Source of the DNA: CAZBXD01 sp965216395
Lineage (GTDB): Bacteria; Pseudomonadota; Alphaproteobacteria; Micavibrionales; SZUA-601
Direction of reading: 5' to 3'
Assembly (NCBI GenBank): GCA_965216395.1
Contig: OZ244156.1
Span: 620,001 to 684,000, forward strand
DNA length: 64,000 nt
Numbering within the stretch: position 1 is the first letter of the stretch; the number at the start of each line of letters is the position of its first letter. Positions 17,323 to 26,486 of this stretch are shown here, one piece after another. The position numbers were made by a program, and so were the translations under genes. The notes under the pieces are model-generated. The model was given only the letters and a program-made list of their open reading frames with translations. It did not search any database and was not told the DNA's origin.

Positions 17323-17775
17323 ATGACAACCCATCAAAAAATCCAACAATTCGCGCAAAAAGCGTTTATCGTTCACGACAATTCCCTTTTATGTGCACGA
17401 AAATCAAAAGATGAGCCAAATTGGCCGCTCTATTGGGAGATTCCTGGTGGAAGAATGAATTTTGGTGAGGATGTGGATAACCATATTTGCCGAGAGGTGA
17501 GGGAAGAAACAGGGCTGGAGATTATACCGGGTCAACCCTTTTATATCTGGCAATGGGTATTTGATCGTCACGATAAACAGCACCAAGTGATCGCCGTTGC
17601 TCGTTTAGCAACATTAAAAAATGAAGGTCATATTGAGACTTCCATGGATGGGCACGAAGCAGACGAATATTTAGATAAAATTGAATGGGTGCCCCTTGTA
17701 GATCTGCCAAATTTGAAATGGATTCCCAATATGAAACCGGTTATTGATGCTTTTCTAAAGATTATACAAAGCTAA
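17323..17775 (+). CDS. NUDIX hydrolase
   Basis: 150 residues, cytosolic. It hydrolyses a nucleoside diphosphate linked to another group. The Nudix box is complete: Gly43, Glu49 and the REVREETGL run at residues 57-65, so Mg2+-dependent catalysis should be intact. PLYWEIPGGRMNFGED precedes it and the C-terminal EWVPLVDLPNLKW is typical of small MutT-like proteins. The substrate is not readable from sequence. The gap to the kinase-like gene is 6 bases, so the two are probably co-transcribed and may work on the same nucleotide pool. nuoA follows after 150 bases, in which TTGATA (near 17778) is the best promoter-like sequence. Confidence 0.88.
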   Translation: MTTHQKIQQFAQKAFIVHDNSLLCARKSKDEPNWPLYWEIPGGRMNFGEDVDNHICREVREETGLEIIPGQPFYIWQWVFDRHDKQHQVIAVARLATLKNEGHIETSMDGHEADEYLDKIEWVPLVDLPNLKWIPNMKPVIDAFLKIIQS

Positions 17776-17925
17776 ACTTTGATAAAATACTTAAAATTAC
17801 CTACATGACGATGTTTTAGATCTGTTTTGTGCCAAGATATTTTACTTGATATTAAGGGGTGTTATCTTAGTTTTATTCTTGCTATTGTCTTTGTATCAAC
17901 AGATTTAAAAAAACGACTCAAACCT

Positions 17926-18300
17926 ATGCTTGCACCAAATATACTTTTAGTTGAATACCTGCCGATATTGGTTTTTATTGGCTTGGCGGTTGGTTTGTCT
18001 TTAATCATGGTGATTGCTTCTTTTTTTGCGGGCAAACAACGTCCCTATACTGAAAAACTTTCCGCCTTTGAGTGTGGTTTTGACGCGTTCTCAGATACAC
18101 GTGGTCAATTCGATGTTCGTTTTTATCTAGTAGCGATTCTTTTTACGATTTTTGATTTAGAGGTTGCTTTTATTTTTCCATGGGCGGTCAGTTTAGGGAA
18201 AATTGGCTTCTTTGGTTTTTGGTCTATGGTGATTTTTTTAGGCGTTTTAACGGTTGGTTTTGTCTATGAGTGGAAAAAAGGAGCGTTGGAATGGGAATAA
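17926..18300 (+). CDS. nuoA: NADH-quinone oxidoreductase subunit A
   Basis: A small membrane subunit of complex I near the quinone channel. The ATG at 17926 gives 124 residues, the usual size. The frame is open further upstream (from a GTG at 17827), but that extra segment has no family match. Three membrane helices are visible, with the conserved FECGFDAFSDTRGQFDVRFYLVAILFTIFD-type loop between the first and second (ECGF near residue 48). The start has no strong ribosome site. It is the first gene of the nuo operon and overlaps nuoB by 10 bases. Confidence 0.95.
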   Translation: MLAPNILLVEYLPILVFIGLAVGLSLIMVIASFFAGKQRPYTEKLSAFECGFDAFSDTRGQFDVRFYLVAILFTIFDLEVAFIFPWAVSLGKIGFFGFWSMVIFLGVLTVGFVYEWKKGALEWE

Positions 18301-18863
18301 TTAAGCCCGATCATATGATCAATGATCCTTATAAAATGGGAAAACCAGTGCCTAAAGGTGCTGATCAAGATTCGTTGCTTAATGCGGCAACTCAAGAATT
18401 GGGTGATAAAGGATATTTAATCACAAAATTTGATGCTTTAACCGATTGGGCGCGTACGGGTTCCCTATGGCCTATGACCTTTGGCTTGGCCTGTTGTGCG
18501 GTGGAAATGATTCATTCTTATATGTCGCGCTATGACTTGGATCGCTTTGGTGTTGTACCACGCCCCAGTCCGCGCCAATCAGATGTGATGATTGTTGCTG
18601 GCACGCTGACGAATAAAATGGCGCCTGCGTTACGGCGTGTTTATGACCAAATGCCAGAACCACGTTGGGTTATTTCAATGGGTTCATGTGCCAATGGTGG
18701 GGGGTATTATCACTATTCTTATTCTGTTGTGCGTGGATGTGATCGTATTGTACCGGTAGATATTTATGTTCCAGGTTGTCCCCCTACGGCTGAAGCCTTG
18801 GTTTATGGTATTTTACAATTACAAAAGAAAATTCAGCGTGAAGATACGCGTTTTGATCGCTAA
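18291..18863 (+). CDS. nuoB: NADH-quinone oxidoreductase subunit B
   Basis: Peripheral-arm subunit of complex I holding cluster N2, the last iron-sulfur centre before quinone. The ATG at 18291 is preferred over a GTG 21 bases upstream because AAGGAG ends 8 bases before it; this gives 190 residues. N2 ligands are in FGLACCAVEMI (tandem Cys), SMGSCANGGGYYH and VPGCPPTAEAL. The start lies inside the end of nuoA, so translation is coupled. Confidence 0.97.
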   Translation: MGIIKPDHMINDPYKMGKPVPKGADQDSLLNAATQELGDKGYLITKFDALTDWARTGSLWPMTFGLACCAVEMIHSYMSRYDLDRFGVVPRPSPRQSDVMIVAGTLTNKMAPALRRVYDQMPEPRWVISMGSCANGGGYYHYSYSVVRGCDRIVPVDIYVPGCPPTAEALVYGILQLQKKIQREDTRFDR

Positions 18864-18875
18864 GGGGAATTGATC

Positions 18876-19532
18876 TTGAATAAAAATCTCAAAAAAATTC
18901 AAAATCATTTAAAGAAAACGCTCCGCGAGGGGATGTTTATGTCGGATATTTCTCATGATCAGCTATGCATATCTTTACGCAAAGATGTTTTAAAGAAAGC
19001 CGTTAAGCAGCTGCGTGATGACCCTCTATGTGATTTTAATATCTTGGTCGATATCACGGCTGTTGATTATCCACCGCGAGATCAACGTTTTGATGTTGTA
19101 TATCACTTCTTAAGTTTAAAAAATAATCTTCGGATTCGCGTTAAAGTGATGACAGATGAAGAAACGCCGATTGACTCAATCGTTGATCTTTATTCAACCG
19201 CGGGTTGGTTTGAACGCGAAGTTTGGGATATGTATGGTTTATATTTTAACGACAACCCTGACTTGCGCCGTATTTTAACCGATTATGGTTTTGAAGGTCA
19301 TCCGTTGCGCAAAGATTTCCCGCTCACAGGGTATGTTGAGCTACGCTATGATCAAGAACAAAAGCGCGTTGTTTATGAACCTGTTAAATTAACCCAAGAT
19401 TTTCGTAATTTTGATTATCTCTCCCCATGGGAAGGGATGTCGGATATGCAATTACCCGGCGATGAAAAGGCTGTAAAACCTTCTTATAATCCCCTTGATG
19501 ATGAAGAAGAGGAGGCCGCGCAGTATGGCTAA
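18876..19532 (+). CDS. nuoC: NADH-quinone oxidoreductase subunit C
   Basis: The 30-kDa-type subunit of the complex I peripheral arm, separate from NuoD here (fused in gammaproteobacteria). Conserved blocks are DITAVDYPPRDQRFDVVYHFLS, the VDLYSTAGWFEREVWDMYG segment and the RRILTDYGFEGHPLRKDFPLTG signature. No ATG is available; TTG at 18876 lies 8 bases after AAGGGG (18862-18867) and gives 218 residues. TTG at 18870 is the alternative. The acidic end (DDEEEE) runs into the nuoD start, with an 8-base overlap. Confidence 0.95.
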   Translation: MNKNLKKIQNHLKKTLREGMFMSDISHDQLCISLRKDVLKKAVKQLRDDPLCDFNILVDITAVDYPPRDQRFDVVYHFLSLKNNLRIRVKVMTDEETPIDSIVDLYSTAGWFEREVWDMYGLYFNDNPDLRRILTDYGFEGHPLRKDFPLTGYVELRYDQEQKRVVYEPVKLTQDFRNFDYLSPWEGMSDMQLPGDEKAVKPSYNPLDDEEEEAAQYG

Positions 19533-20748
19533 ATCTTATCATACAAAAGATCAGATGGATAATTTGACAGAACTCGAGTCACAAATTCAACCCTTTACGA
19601 TGAATTTTGGCCCGCAACATCCCGCCGCACATGGGGTATTGCGTCTTGTGTTAGAAATGGATGGCGAAATCGTTGATCGCGCTGATCCGCATATTGGCTT
19701 GCTCCATCGTGGTACAGAAAAATTGATTGAGCATAAAACCTATTTACAAGCGGTGCCGTATTTTGATCGCCTTGATTATGTGGCACCAATGAATCAAGAA
19801 CATGCTTTTGCTTTGGCAACAGAGAAGCTGTTGGGTATCACAGCACCAGAACGCGCCCAATATATTCGCGTTATGTATGCTGAAATTGGTCGTATTTTGA
19901 ATCATATTCTCAATATCACGACGTTTGCTTTGGATGTCGGCGCGATTACGCCGGCGCTTTGGGGGTTTGAAGAACGTGAAAAATTAATGGAATTTTATGA
20001 GCGGGTGTGCGGTGCGCGCCTGCATGCAAATTATTTCCGCCCGGGTGGCGTGGCGATTGATATGCCTGCTGGATTGTTAGAAGATATTTTTGAGTATACT
20101 GAAAATTTTAAATCTTTCTGGGATGATATGAATAATCTTCTCACTGAAAATCGTATTTTTAAACAACGTACTGTTGATATTGGGGTTGTTTCAAAAGAAG
20201 ATGCCTTGGATTGGGGTTTTACAGGCCCCATGTTGCGCGGTTCTGGTGTACCGTGGGATTTGCGCAAAAGCCAACCTTATGATGTGTACGAGAAAATGGA
20301 ATTTGATATTCCTGTCGGTAAAACGGGGGATTGTTACGCGCGTTACTTGGTTCGTATGGAAGAGATGTTGCAGTCAAATAAAATTATTCAACAATGTGTT
20401 GAAAATATGCCCGAAGGGCGTGTCAAGGTCGATGATTATAAAATTGCCCCACCACCGCGTGCAGAAATGAAAAAATCGATGGAAGCCATGATTCATCATT
20501 TTAAACTTTACACGGAAGGTTATCATGTACCCGCCGGTGAAACTTACACCGCCGTTGAGGCACCAAAAGGAGAATTCGGGGTTTACCTCATTTCGGATGG
20601 CACGAATAAACCATATAAGTGTAAAATCCGCGCGCCTGGCTTTGCACATTTACAAGCCCTTGATTTTATGAGTAAGGGACATATGCTAGCCGATACGGTG
20701 GCGATTATTGGTTCGCTGGATATTGTTTTTGGGGAGATTGACCGTTAA
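19525..20748 (+). CDS. nuoD: NADH-quinone oxidoreductase subunit D
   Basis: The 49-kDa-type subunit that forms the quinone pocket together with NuoB. Signatures: NFGPQHPAAHGVLRLVLE (quinone-site loop), IGLLHRGTEKL and YFDRLDYV in the first quarter, and the C-terminal DIVFGEIDR. The ATG at 19525 follows the purine-rich GAAGAGGAGG in the end of nuoC and gives 407 residues; the more upstream in-frame start at 19495 would lie before that site. The final TAATG couples it to nuoE. Confidence 0.97.
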   Translation: MAKSYHTKDQMDNLTELESQIQPFTMNFGPQHPAAHGVLRLVLEMDGEIVDRADPHIGLLHRGTEKLIEHKTYLQAVPYFDRLDYVAPMNQEHAFALATEKLLGITAPERAQYIRVMYAEIGRILNHILNITTFALDVGAITPALWGFEEREKLMEFYERVCGARLHANYFRPGGVAIDMPAGLLEDIFEYTENFKSFWDDMNNLLTENRIFKQRTVDIGVVSKEDALDWGFTGPMLRGSGVPWDLRKSQPYDVYEKMEFDIPVGKTGDCYARYLVRMEEMLQSNKIIQQCVENMPEGRVKVDDYKIAPPPRAEMKKSMEAMIHHFKLYTEGYHVPAGETYTAVEAPKGEFGVYLISDGTNKPYKCKIRAPGFAHLQALDFMSKGHMLADTVAIIGSLDIVFGEIDR

Positions 20749-21449
20749 TGTCTGTATCTGCAACACTTCACGATAAATACCAACCTAAAGAGTTTTCTTT
20801 TACAGAAGAAAACCGACCCAAAGTGGATGAAATTATCGCGCGTTATCCTGAAGGTCGGTCGCGTTCAGCTGTGATGCCTTTACTATTCTTGGCACAACGT
20901 CAAGTGGGTGAGTTAGGGCCGCATCCCAAAGAAAATGGGGGCGCATGGTTGCCACGTGCCGCAATGGATGAAGTGGCGCGTATTCTTAATTTACCACCGA
21001 TCAAAGTATACGAAGTGGCCACATTTTATACCATGTATAATAAAAATCCGGTTGGTAAGTATCATGTTCAAGTATGTACAACAACACCCTGTATGCTCAG
21101 TGGTTCTGATGATGTTGCCCACACATGCAAGAGTAAGTTGGGGATTGATTTTGGTCAGACGACCAAAGATGGCATGTTTACGTTAACAGAGGTGGAGTGC
21201 CTGGGGGCTTGCGTGAATGCACCGATGATGCAAATTAATGATGATTATTATGAAGATTTAAACGCTGAGAATACAGAAAAGGTTTTACAAGCTTTAGCAG
21301 AAGGTAAAAAACCACCCAAAGGCCCACAATCAAAAAGAAAATCATCTTATGCGTTGAATGGGCCGACGGTACTCAAAGATATGGTTGGAGAAAAATCAGC
21401 AACTCAAAAAAAGAAAAAAGCACCTGCCAAAAAGGGAGGTAAAAAATAA
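20748..21449 (+). CDS. nuoE: NADH-quinone oxidoreductase subunit E
   Basis: The 24-kDa-type thioredoxin-fold subunit of the NADH module, binding [2Fe-2S] cluster N1a. Cys ligands are in QVCTTTPCML and VECLGACVNAPMM. At 233 residues it is longer than E. coli NuoE (166) because of a C-terminal extension, a feature also seen in other alphaproteobacteria, that ends in a very Lys-rich stretch (QKKKKAPAKKGGKK). It overlaps both neighbours by one base. Confidence 0.96.
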   Translation: MSVSATLHDKYQPKEFSFTEENRPKVDEIIARYPEGRSRSAVMPLLFLAQRQVGELGPHPKENGGAWLPRAAMDEVARILNLPPIKVYEVATFYTMYNKNPVGKYHVQVCTTTPCMLSGSDDVAHTCKSKLGIDFGQTTKDGMFTLTEVECLGACVNAPMMQINDDYYEDLNAENTEKVLQALAEGKKPPKGPQSKRKSSYALNGPTVLKDMVGEKSATQKKKKAPAKKGGKK

Positions 21450-22753
21450 TGCTCAGTGATAAAGACCGTATGTTTACCAATATCTATGGTTTTCAAAGTC
21501 ATGCTTTGAAAGATGCGAAAAAACGCGGCGATTGGGATGGTACAAAAAAAATCTTGAATTTAGGGCGTGATGAAATTATTGAACGCGTTAAAGAATCAGG
21601 TTTACGCGGGCGCGGTGGCGCCGGGTTTCCAACGGGTGTTAAATGGTCTTTTATGCCAAAAGTTTCCGATGGTCGTCCGCATTATTTAGTTATCAATGCT
21701 GATGAATCCGAACCAGGTGCGTGTAAAGATCGCGATATTTTGCGCCATGAGCCACATAAACTCATTGAAGGAGCCTTAATAGCCGCTTTTGCTATTGGTG
21801 CGCATCACGCGTTTATTTATGTGCGTGGCGAATTTGCCAATGAAGCATCAGAATTATATCAAGCCGTTATTGAAACACGTGAAGCTGGTTTAATTGGCAA
21901 AAATGCCTGTAAGTCGGGTTGGGATTTTGATATCACGGTTCATAGTGGCGGGGGGGCTTATATTTGTGGCGAAGAATCAGCGCTGATTGAAAGTTTGGAA
22001 GGCAAGCGTGGTATGCCACGTAACAAACCACCATTTCCAGCCATGGCAGGTTTATATTCATGTCCGACAACGGTCAATAATGTTGAAACGATCGCCTCTG
22101 TTCCTGAAATTATGCGACGTGGCCCTCAATGGTTTGCTCATTTGGGAACGGAACAGAGTTGTGGCACAAAATTATTTTCTATTTCGGGCCATGTAAATAC
22201 GCCGTGTAATGTTGAAGAAGAATTAGGGATCCCCCTTAAAGTTCTGATTGAAAAACATGCTGGTGGTGTGCGTGGTGGCTGGGATAATTTATTGGCCGTG
22301 ATTCCCGGTGGGTCATCAACGCCCGTTATTCCCAAAGATATATGTAATGATATTGAAATGTCTTATGAAGCGTTGAAGGACGCGCAAACTGGTTTAGGTA
22401 CAGCCAGTGTCATTGTCATGGATAAATCAACCGATATTGTGCGCGCGATTGCGCGTTTAGCAAAATTTTATAAACATGAAAGTTGTGGTCAATGCACACC
22501 TTGTCGTGAAGGGACGGGATGGATGTATCGGGTGATGCAGCGCATGGTTAAAGGCCAAGCCACATCAGAAGAAATTGATATGTTATATGATGTGTCAAAA
22601 GAAATTGAAGGCCATACAATTTGTGCGCTTGGTGATGCGGCGGCTTGGCCGATTCAGGGGCTTATTCGCCATTTCAGACCAGAGATGGAACGTCGTATTG
22701 CGGCTTACCGTGATATGATGGTTGTTTCACAAAATGAACAAGCGGTAAAGTAA
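21449..22753 (+). CDS. nuoF: NADH-quinone oxidoreductase subunit F
   Basis: The 51-kDa-type subunit where NADH is oxidised, carrying FMN and [4Fe-4S] cluster N3. The NADH/FMN-binding glycine stretch GLRGRGGAGFPTG is near residue 52, NADESEPGACKDRDI near residue 90, and the N3 ligands are in ESCGQCTPCREGT plus the later TICALGDAAAWP. The 434-residue length is normal. Spacing to nuoG is 9 bases. Confidence 0.98.
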   Translation: MLSDKDRMFTNIYGFQSHALKDAKKRGDWDGTKKILNLGRDEIIERVKESGLRGRGGAGFPTGVKWSFMPKVSDGRPHYLVINADESEPGACKDRDILRHEPHKLIEGALIAAFAIGAHHAFIYVRGEFANEASELYQAVIETREAGLIGKNACKSGWDFDITVHSGGGAYICGEESALIESLEGKRGMPRNKPPFPAMAGLYSCPTTVNNVETIASVPEIMRRGPQWFAHLGTEQSCGTKLFSISGHVNTPCNVEEELGIPLKVLIEKHAGGVRGGWDNLLAVIPGGSSTPVIPKDICNDIEMSYEALKDAQTGLGTASVIVMDKSTDIVRAIARLAKFYKHESCGQCTPCREGTGWMYRVMQRMVKGQATSEEIDMLYDVSKEIEGHTICALGDAAAWPIQGLIRHFRPEMERRIAAYRDMMVVSQNEQAVK

Positions 22754-22762
22754 GGGATAAAA

Positions 22763-24820
22763 ATGCCAATATTAACAATAAATGGTGTTGAGATAGAGGT
22801 AAAGCAAGGTACATCTGTCATTCAAGCATGTGAATTATTGGGTGTGGAAATTCCACGTTTTTGTTATCATGATCGTTTGAGTGTGCCTGCCAATTGTCGT
22901 ATGTGTCTCGTTGAACAAAAAGGCATACCGAAGCCGATCCCCTCTTGTGCTGTGGCGGCTATAGACGGAATGGAAATCATTACCGATAGTGAAATGGTCC
23001 ATAAGGCACGCCAAGGCGTGATGGAGTTTCTGCTTATTAATCACCCTTTGGATTGTCCTATTTGTGACCAAGGCGGTGAATGCGATTTACAAGATCAGGC
23101 CATGGCTTATGGTTTTGACCGCAGTCGCTATCAAGAACAAAAACGTGCGGTTAAGGATAAAAATTTAGGTCCGATTATTAAAACGGTTATGACCCGTTGT
23201 ATTCACTGTACACGTTGTATTCGTTTTGCCGAACAGGTGGGCGGTATGCCAGAACTTGGTTTATTAGGCCGTGGTGAAGACACAGAAGTGGGGACATTCG
23301 TCGAAGCTTTTGTAACCTCTGAACTTTCTGGTAATTTGGTGGATATTTGCCCCGTGGGTGCTTTAACGTCAAAACCATATGCGTTTAAGGCACGCCCGTG
23401 GGAGTTGCGCAAGACTGAAACAATTGATGTTATGGATGCGGTGGGGTCCAATATTCGTGTTGATTCACGTGGGAATGAAGTGATGCGTGTTTTACCGCGT
23501 CTTCACGAATACGTAAATGAAGAATGGATCTCTGACAAAACGCGCTATGCTTATGATGGTTTGAAAAAACAACGTCTTGATACGCCTTATGTTCGGAAAA
23601 ATAAGAAATTGAAACCTGTTGATTGGGAGGAGGCTTTTAATTTCATTAAAGAAAAGATTAGTGATGTTGATGGAAAAGAAATGGCGGCGATTATTGGTGA
23701 TCAAGCTGATTGTGAAAGTATCACGGCTTTAAAAGATTTGCTGCAAAATTTAGGTTCTCCAAATATGGATTGCCGTCAAGACGGGGCTGATTATGACGTT
23801 TCCCATCGACCCAATTATATGATGAATTCGACAATTTCAGGTATAGAAAAAGCGGATCTTATTCTTCTTATTGGTACGAACCCGCGTTGGGAAGCGCCCC
23901 TTGTAAACACACGTATTCTTAAAGCTTATAATGAAAATAATGCCAAGATTGCCTTGATTGGTCAGACATGTGACCTTAATTACCCCTATGAACATCTTGA
24001 CACAGGTGTAGGTATTTTAGAAGATTTAGCTAAGGGTAAAGGTGCCTTTGCTGAAAGGCTTAAAAACGCTAAAAATCCGATTATGATTGTAGGTGAGCAT
24101 CTTTTTACCCGTGATGATTCTTATGCTTTACAAGCTTTAACACATGAAATAGCTAAAAAATATGAAATTGTTTCTAAAGAACGTAACGGATATAATATGC
24201 TTCATCGTGCGGCGTCTCGTGTTGGGGCGTTGGATTTAGGGTTTGTGCCGATGCGTGGCGGTAAATCGACTAAAAATATCCTTAAGGCCAGTGAAAAAGG
24301 TGAGGTAAAAGTTCTTTACCTCCTTGGCGCAGATGAATTAGACGTTAAAACACTTTCTAAAAATACATTCATTATTTATCAAGGTCACCATGGTGATCAT
24401 AGTGCACAATACGCAGATGTGATTTTACCTGGTGCGGCTTATACAGAAAAGAATGCGACCTATGTGAATACAGAAGGACGCGTGCAACAAGCAAGAATGG
24501 CCACATTTCCGCCAGGTAATGCTCGTGAAGATTGGAAAATCATTCGTGCCTTATCGGAAAAATTAGGTCAAAAGCTTCCCTATGATCATTTAGGCGAAAT
24601 CCGTAATCGTATGATTGAAGTGAATCCTGTTTTTGCTTTGATAGACCAAATAATGAGCAGCCCTTGGCAATATGCAGGTAAGGGAGGGATTACCAAGAAA
24701 AAAGATTTTGATTTACCGATTGCAAATTTTTATATGACCTGTCCGATTAGTCGTCATTCACAAACGATGTCCCAATGTACACAGGCTTTTATTAATCATA
24801 AATCTAAAAAGGTGGCGTGA
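22763..24820 (+). CDS. nuoG: NADH-quinone oxidoreductase subunit G
   Basis: The 75-kDa-type subunit carrying N1b, N4 and N5. The ferredoxin domain has CYHDRLSVPANCRMCLVE. The His/Cys box includes HPLDCPICDQGGECDLQD. Another Cys set is CIHCTRCIRF. The rest is the degenerate molybdopterin-oxidoreductase domain (LILLIGTNPRWEAPLVNTR, YADVILPGAAYTEKNATYVNTEGRVQ). At 685 residues it is the shorter mitochondrial/alphaproteobacterial form, without the N7 cluster region of longer NuoG. Its stop overlaps the nuoH start (GTGATG). Confidence 0.97.
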   Translation: MPILTINGVEIEVKQGTSVIQACELLGVEIPRFCYHDRLSVPANCRMCLVEQKGIPKPIPSCAVAAIDGMEIITDSEMVHKARQGVMEFLLINHPLDCPICDQGGECDLQDQAMAYGFDRSRYQEQKRAVKDKNLGPIIKTVMTRCIHCTRCIRFAEQVGGMPELGLLGRGEDTEVGTFVEAFVTSELSGNLVDICPVGALTSKPYAFKARPWELRKTETIDVMDAVGSNIRVDSRGNEVMRVLPRLHEYVNEEWISDKTRYAYDGLKKQRLDTPYVRKNKKLKPVDWEEAFNFIKEKISDVDGKEMAAIIGDQADCESITALKDLLQNLGSPNMDCRQDGADYDVSHRPNYMMNSTISGIEKADLILLIGTNPRWEAPLVNTRILKAYNENNAKIALIGQTCDLNYPYEHLDTGVGILEDLAKGKGAFAERLKNAKNPIMIVGEHLFTRDDSYALQALTHEIAKKYEIVSKERNGYNMLHRAASRVGALDLGFVPMRGGKSTKNILKASEKGEVKVLYLLGADELDVKTLSKNTFIIYQGHHGDHSAQYADVILPGAAYTEKNATYVNTEGRVQQARMATFPPGNAREDWKIIRALSEKLGQKLPYDHLGEIRNRMIEVNPVFALIDQIMSSPWQYAGKGGITKKKDFDLPIANFYMTCPISRHSQTMSQCTQAFINHKSKKVA

Positions 24821-25848
24821 TGATTGAATTTTATACCGCATATATCGCTCCCTTGATTGCTATTTTGTTTGGTATTTTAGCGATTACGGTGCCTTTGATT
24901 ATTTCTGTGGCCTATATGACCTATGCGGAACGAAAAGTTATGGCGGCGATGCAATTACGCCAAGGGCCGATGACTGTTGGACCGTTTGGTCTTTTACAAC
25001 CATTGGCCGATGGTATTAAACTGCTTTCCAAAGAAACGATTATTCCCAGCGGTGCGAATAAATTCATTTTTGTGTTGGCGCCGATGTTGACTTTCGCACT
25101 GGCACTTGTGGCATGGGCTGTCATCCCTGTGGCGCCGGGTTGGGTTTTGTCAGATTTAAATGTCGGTGTTTTATATCTTTTTGCGATTTCTTCACTGGGG
25201 GTATATGGCATATTAATGGCGGGCTGGGCATCTAATTCACGCTATGCGTTTTTGGGTGGTTTACGCGCGACCGCACAAATGATTTCTTACGAAGTTTCGA
25301 TGGGTTTGGTAATTTTATGTGTTATTTTGTTTACTGGCTCTTATAATTTGACAGAAGTTGTGGAAAATACCCGTCCATGGTGGGCTTGGATTGTGTTATT
25401 CCCGATGCTGATTATCTTTTTTATTTCAATATTGGCCGAAACAAATCGTTGCCCCTTTGATTTGCCAGAAGGTGAATCTGAATTAGTGGGGGGGTATAAT
25501 GTTGAATATTCATCCATGACCTTTGCATTATTTTTTCTTGGCGAATACGCTAATATGATTTTGATGTCGGCGATTACGGTCCTACTTTTTCTGGGTGGTT
25601 GGCTGGTGCCTTTTGGCTTAAATTGGGCCATATTGACATGGGTCCCTGGTCCTGTTTGGTTTATTGCAAAAACATGTTTTGTCCTTTTTTGTTTTGTTTG
25701 GGCGCGCGCCACTTTACCGCGTTTTCGTTACGACCAGTTGATGAAACTGGGCTGGAAAGTTTTTCTTCCATTTTCACTTTTTTATATTATTTTTGTTGCG
25801 GCGCTTTTGCTGATGACCAATAACTTACCAGGGATGGGGGGTATCTAA
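24820..25848 (+). CDS. nuoH: NADH-quinone oxidoreductase subunit H
   Basis: Membrane subunit joining the peripheral arm to the proton-pumping arm; it lines the quinone tunnel. Eight membrane helices are apparent. The conserved AYMTYAERKVMAAMQLRQGP loop is near residue 30, and the ETNRCPFDLPEGESELVGGYNVEYSS-type loop (acidic quinone-site loop) is near residue 205. ATG at 24820 is used; a GTG directly before it is a second choice. 342 residues. Confidence 0.97.
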   Translation: MIEFYTAYIAPLIAILFGILAITVPLIISVAYMTYAERKVMAAMQLRQGPMTVGPFGLLQPLADGIKLLSKETIIPSGANKFIFVLAPMLTFALALVAWAVIPVAPGWVLSDLNVGVLYLFAISSLGVYGILMAGWASNSRYAFLGGLRATAQMISYEVSMGLVILCVILFTGSYNLTEVVENTRPWWAWIVLFPMLIIFFISILAETNRCPFDLPEGESELVGGYNVEYSSMTFALFFLGEYANMILMSAITVLLFLGGWLVPFGLNWAILTWVPGPVWFIAKTCFVLFCFVWARATLPRFRYDQLMKLGWKVFLPFSLFYIIFVAALLLMTNNLPGMGGI

Positions 25849-26327
25849 TGAATTGGTTTGCACGTCGATTTTTATTGATTGAACTTATCAAAGGTTTTGC
25901 GCTGACATTTAAATATATGTTCAAAACGCGCGTGACCATTAATTATCCGCATGAAAAAGGTTTTATCAGCCCACGTTTTCGTGGTGAACACGCTCTGCGT
26001 CGTTATCCCAATGGCGAAGAACGATGCATCGCATGTAAGCTATGTGAGGCCATTTGTCCTGCACAAGCCATTACGATTGAGGCAGAAGAACGCAATGATG
26101 GGTCCCGGCGCACAACACGTTATGATATTGATATGACAAAATGTATTTATTGCGGATTGTGTGAAGAAGCATGCCCTGTTGATGCAATTGTTGAAGGGCC
26201 TAATTTTGAATTTGCGACCGAAACACGTGAAGAACTCTATTATAACAAAGAAAAACTTCTTCTTAATGGTGAAAAATGGGAGGCTCAGTTACAAGCCAAT
26301 ATAATGGCAGATGCACCCTATCGTTAA
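25848..26327 (+). CDS. nuoI: NADH-quinone oxidoreductase subunit I
   Basis: The 23-kDa-type ferredoxin-like subunit with clusters N6a and N6b. Two CxxCxxCxxxCP motifs are present: CIACKLCEAICPAQAI (near residue 60) and CIYCGLCEEACPVDAI (near residue 99). 159 residues, an N-terminal amphipathic helix, and the GEHALRRYPNGEERC lead-in typical of the family. It shares TAATG with nuoH. A 159-base AT-rich gap follows before nuoJ, the only real break in the operon. Confidence 0.98.
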   Translation: MNWFARRFLLIELIKGFALTFKYMFKTRVTINYPHEKGFISPRFRGEHALRRYPNGEERCIACKLCEAICPAQAITIEAEERNDGSRRTTRYDIDMTKCIYCGLCEEACPVDAIVEGPNFEFATETREELYYNKEKLLLNGEKWEAQLQANIMADAPYR

Positions 26328-26486
26328 TGTTAAATCTTAGAAAACAAGTCTGCATTCTTTTGTATGAAGAATTTCTTTTCTCTCTATTTTTTAAATAATA
26401 ACCCTTGCCTTTTTAACGATTTTTTTTAATCCTATTCATGTCTTTAATTCTTATATTTTGTGATCTCTAATTAGAAAAACCAACGA

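Noticed and set aside
17827..17925. N-terminal extension of NuoA from a GTG
   Set aside because: Adds 33 residues absent from the family; the ATG at 17926 gives the normal length.
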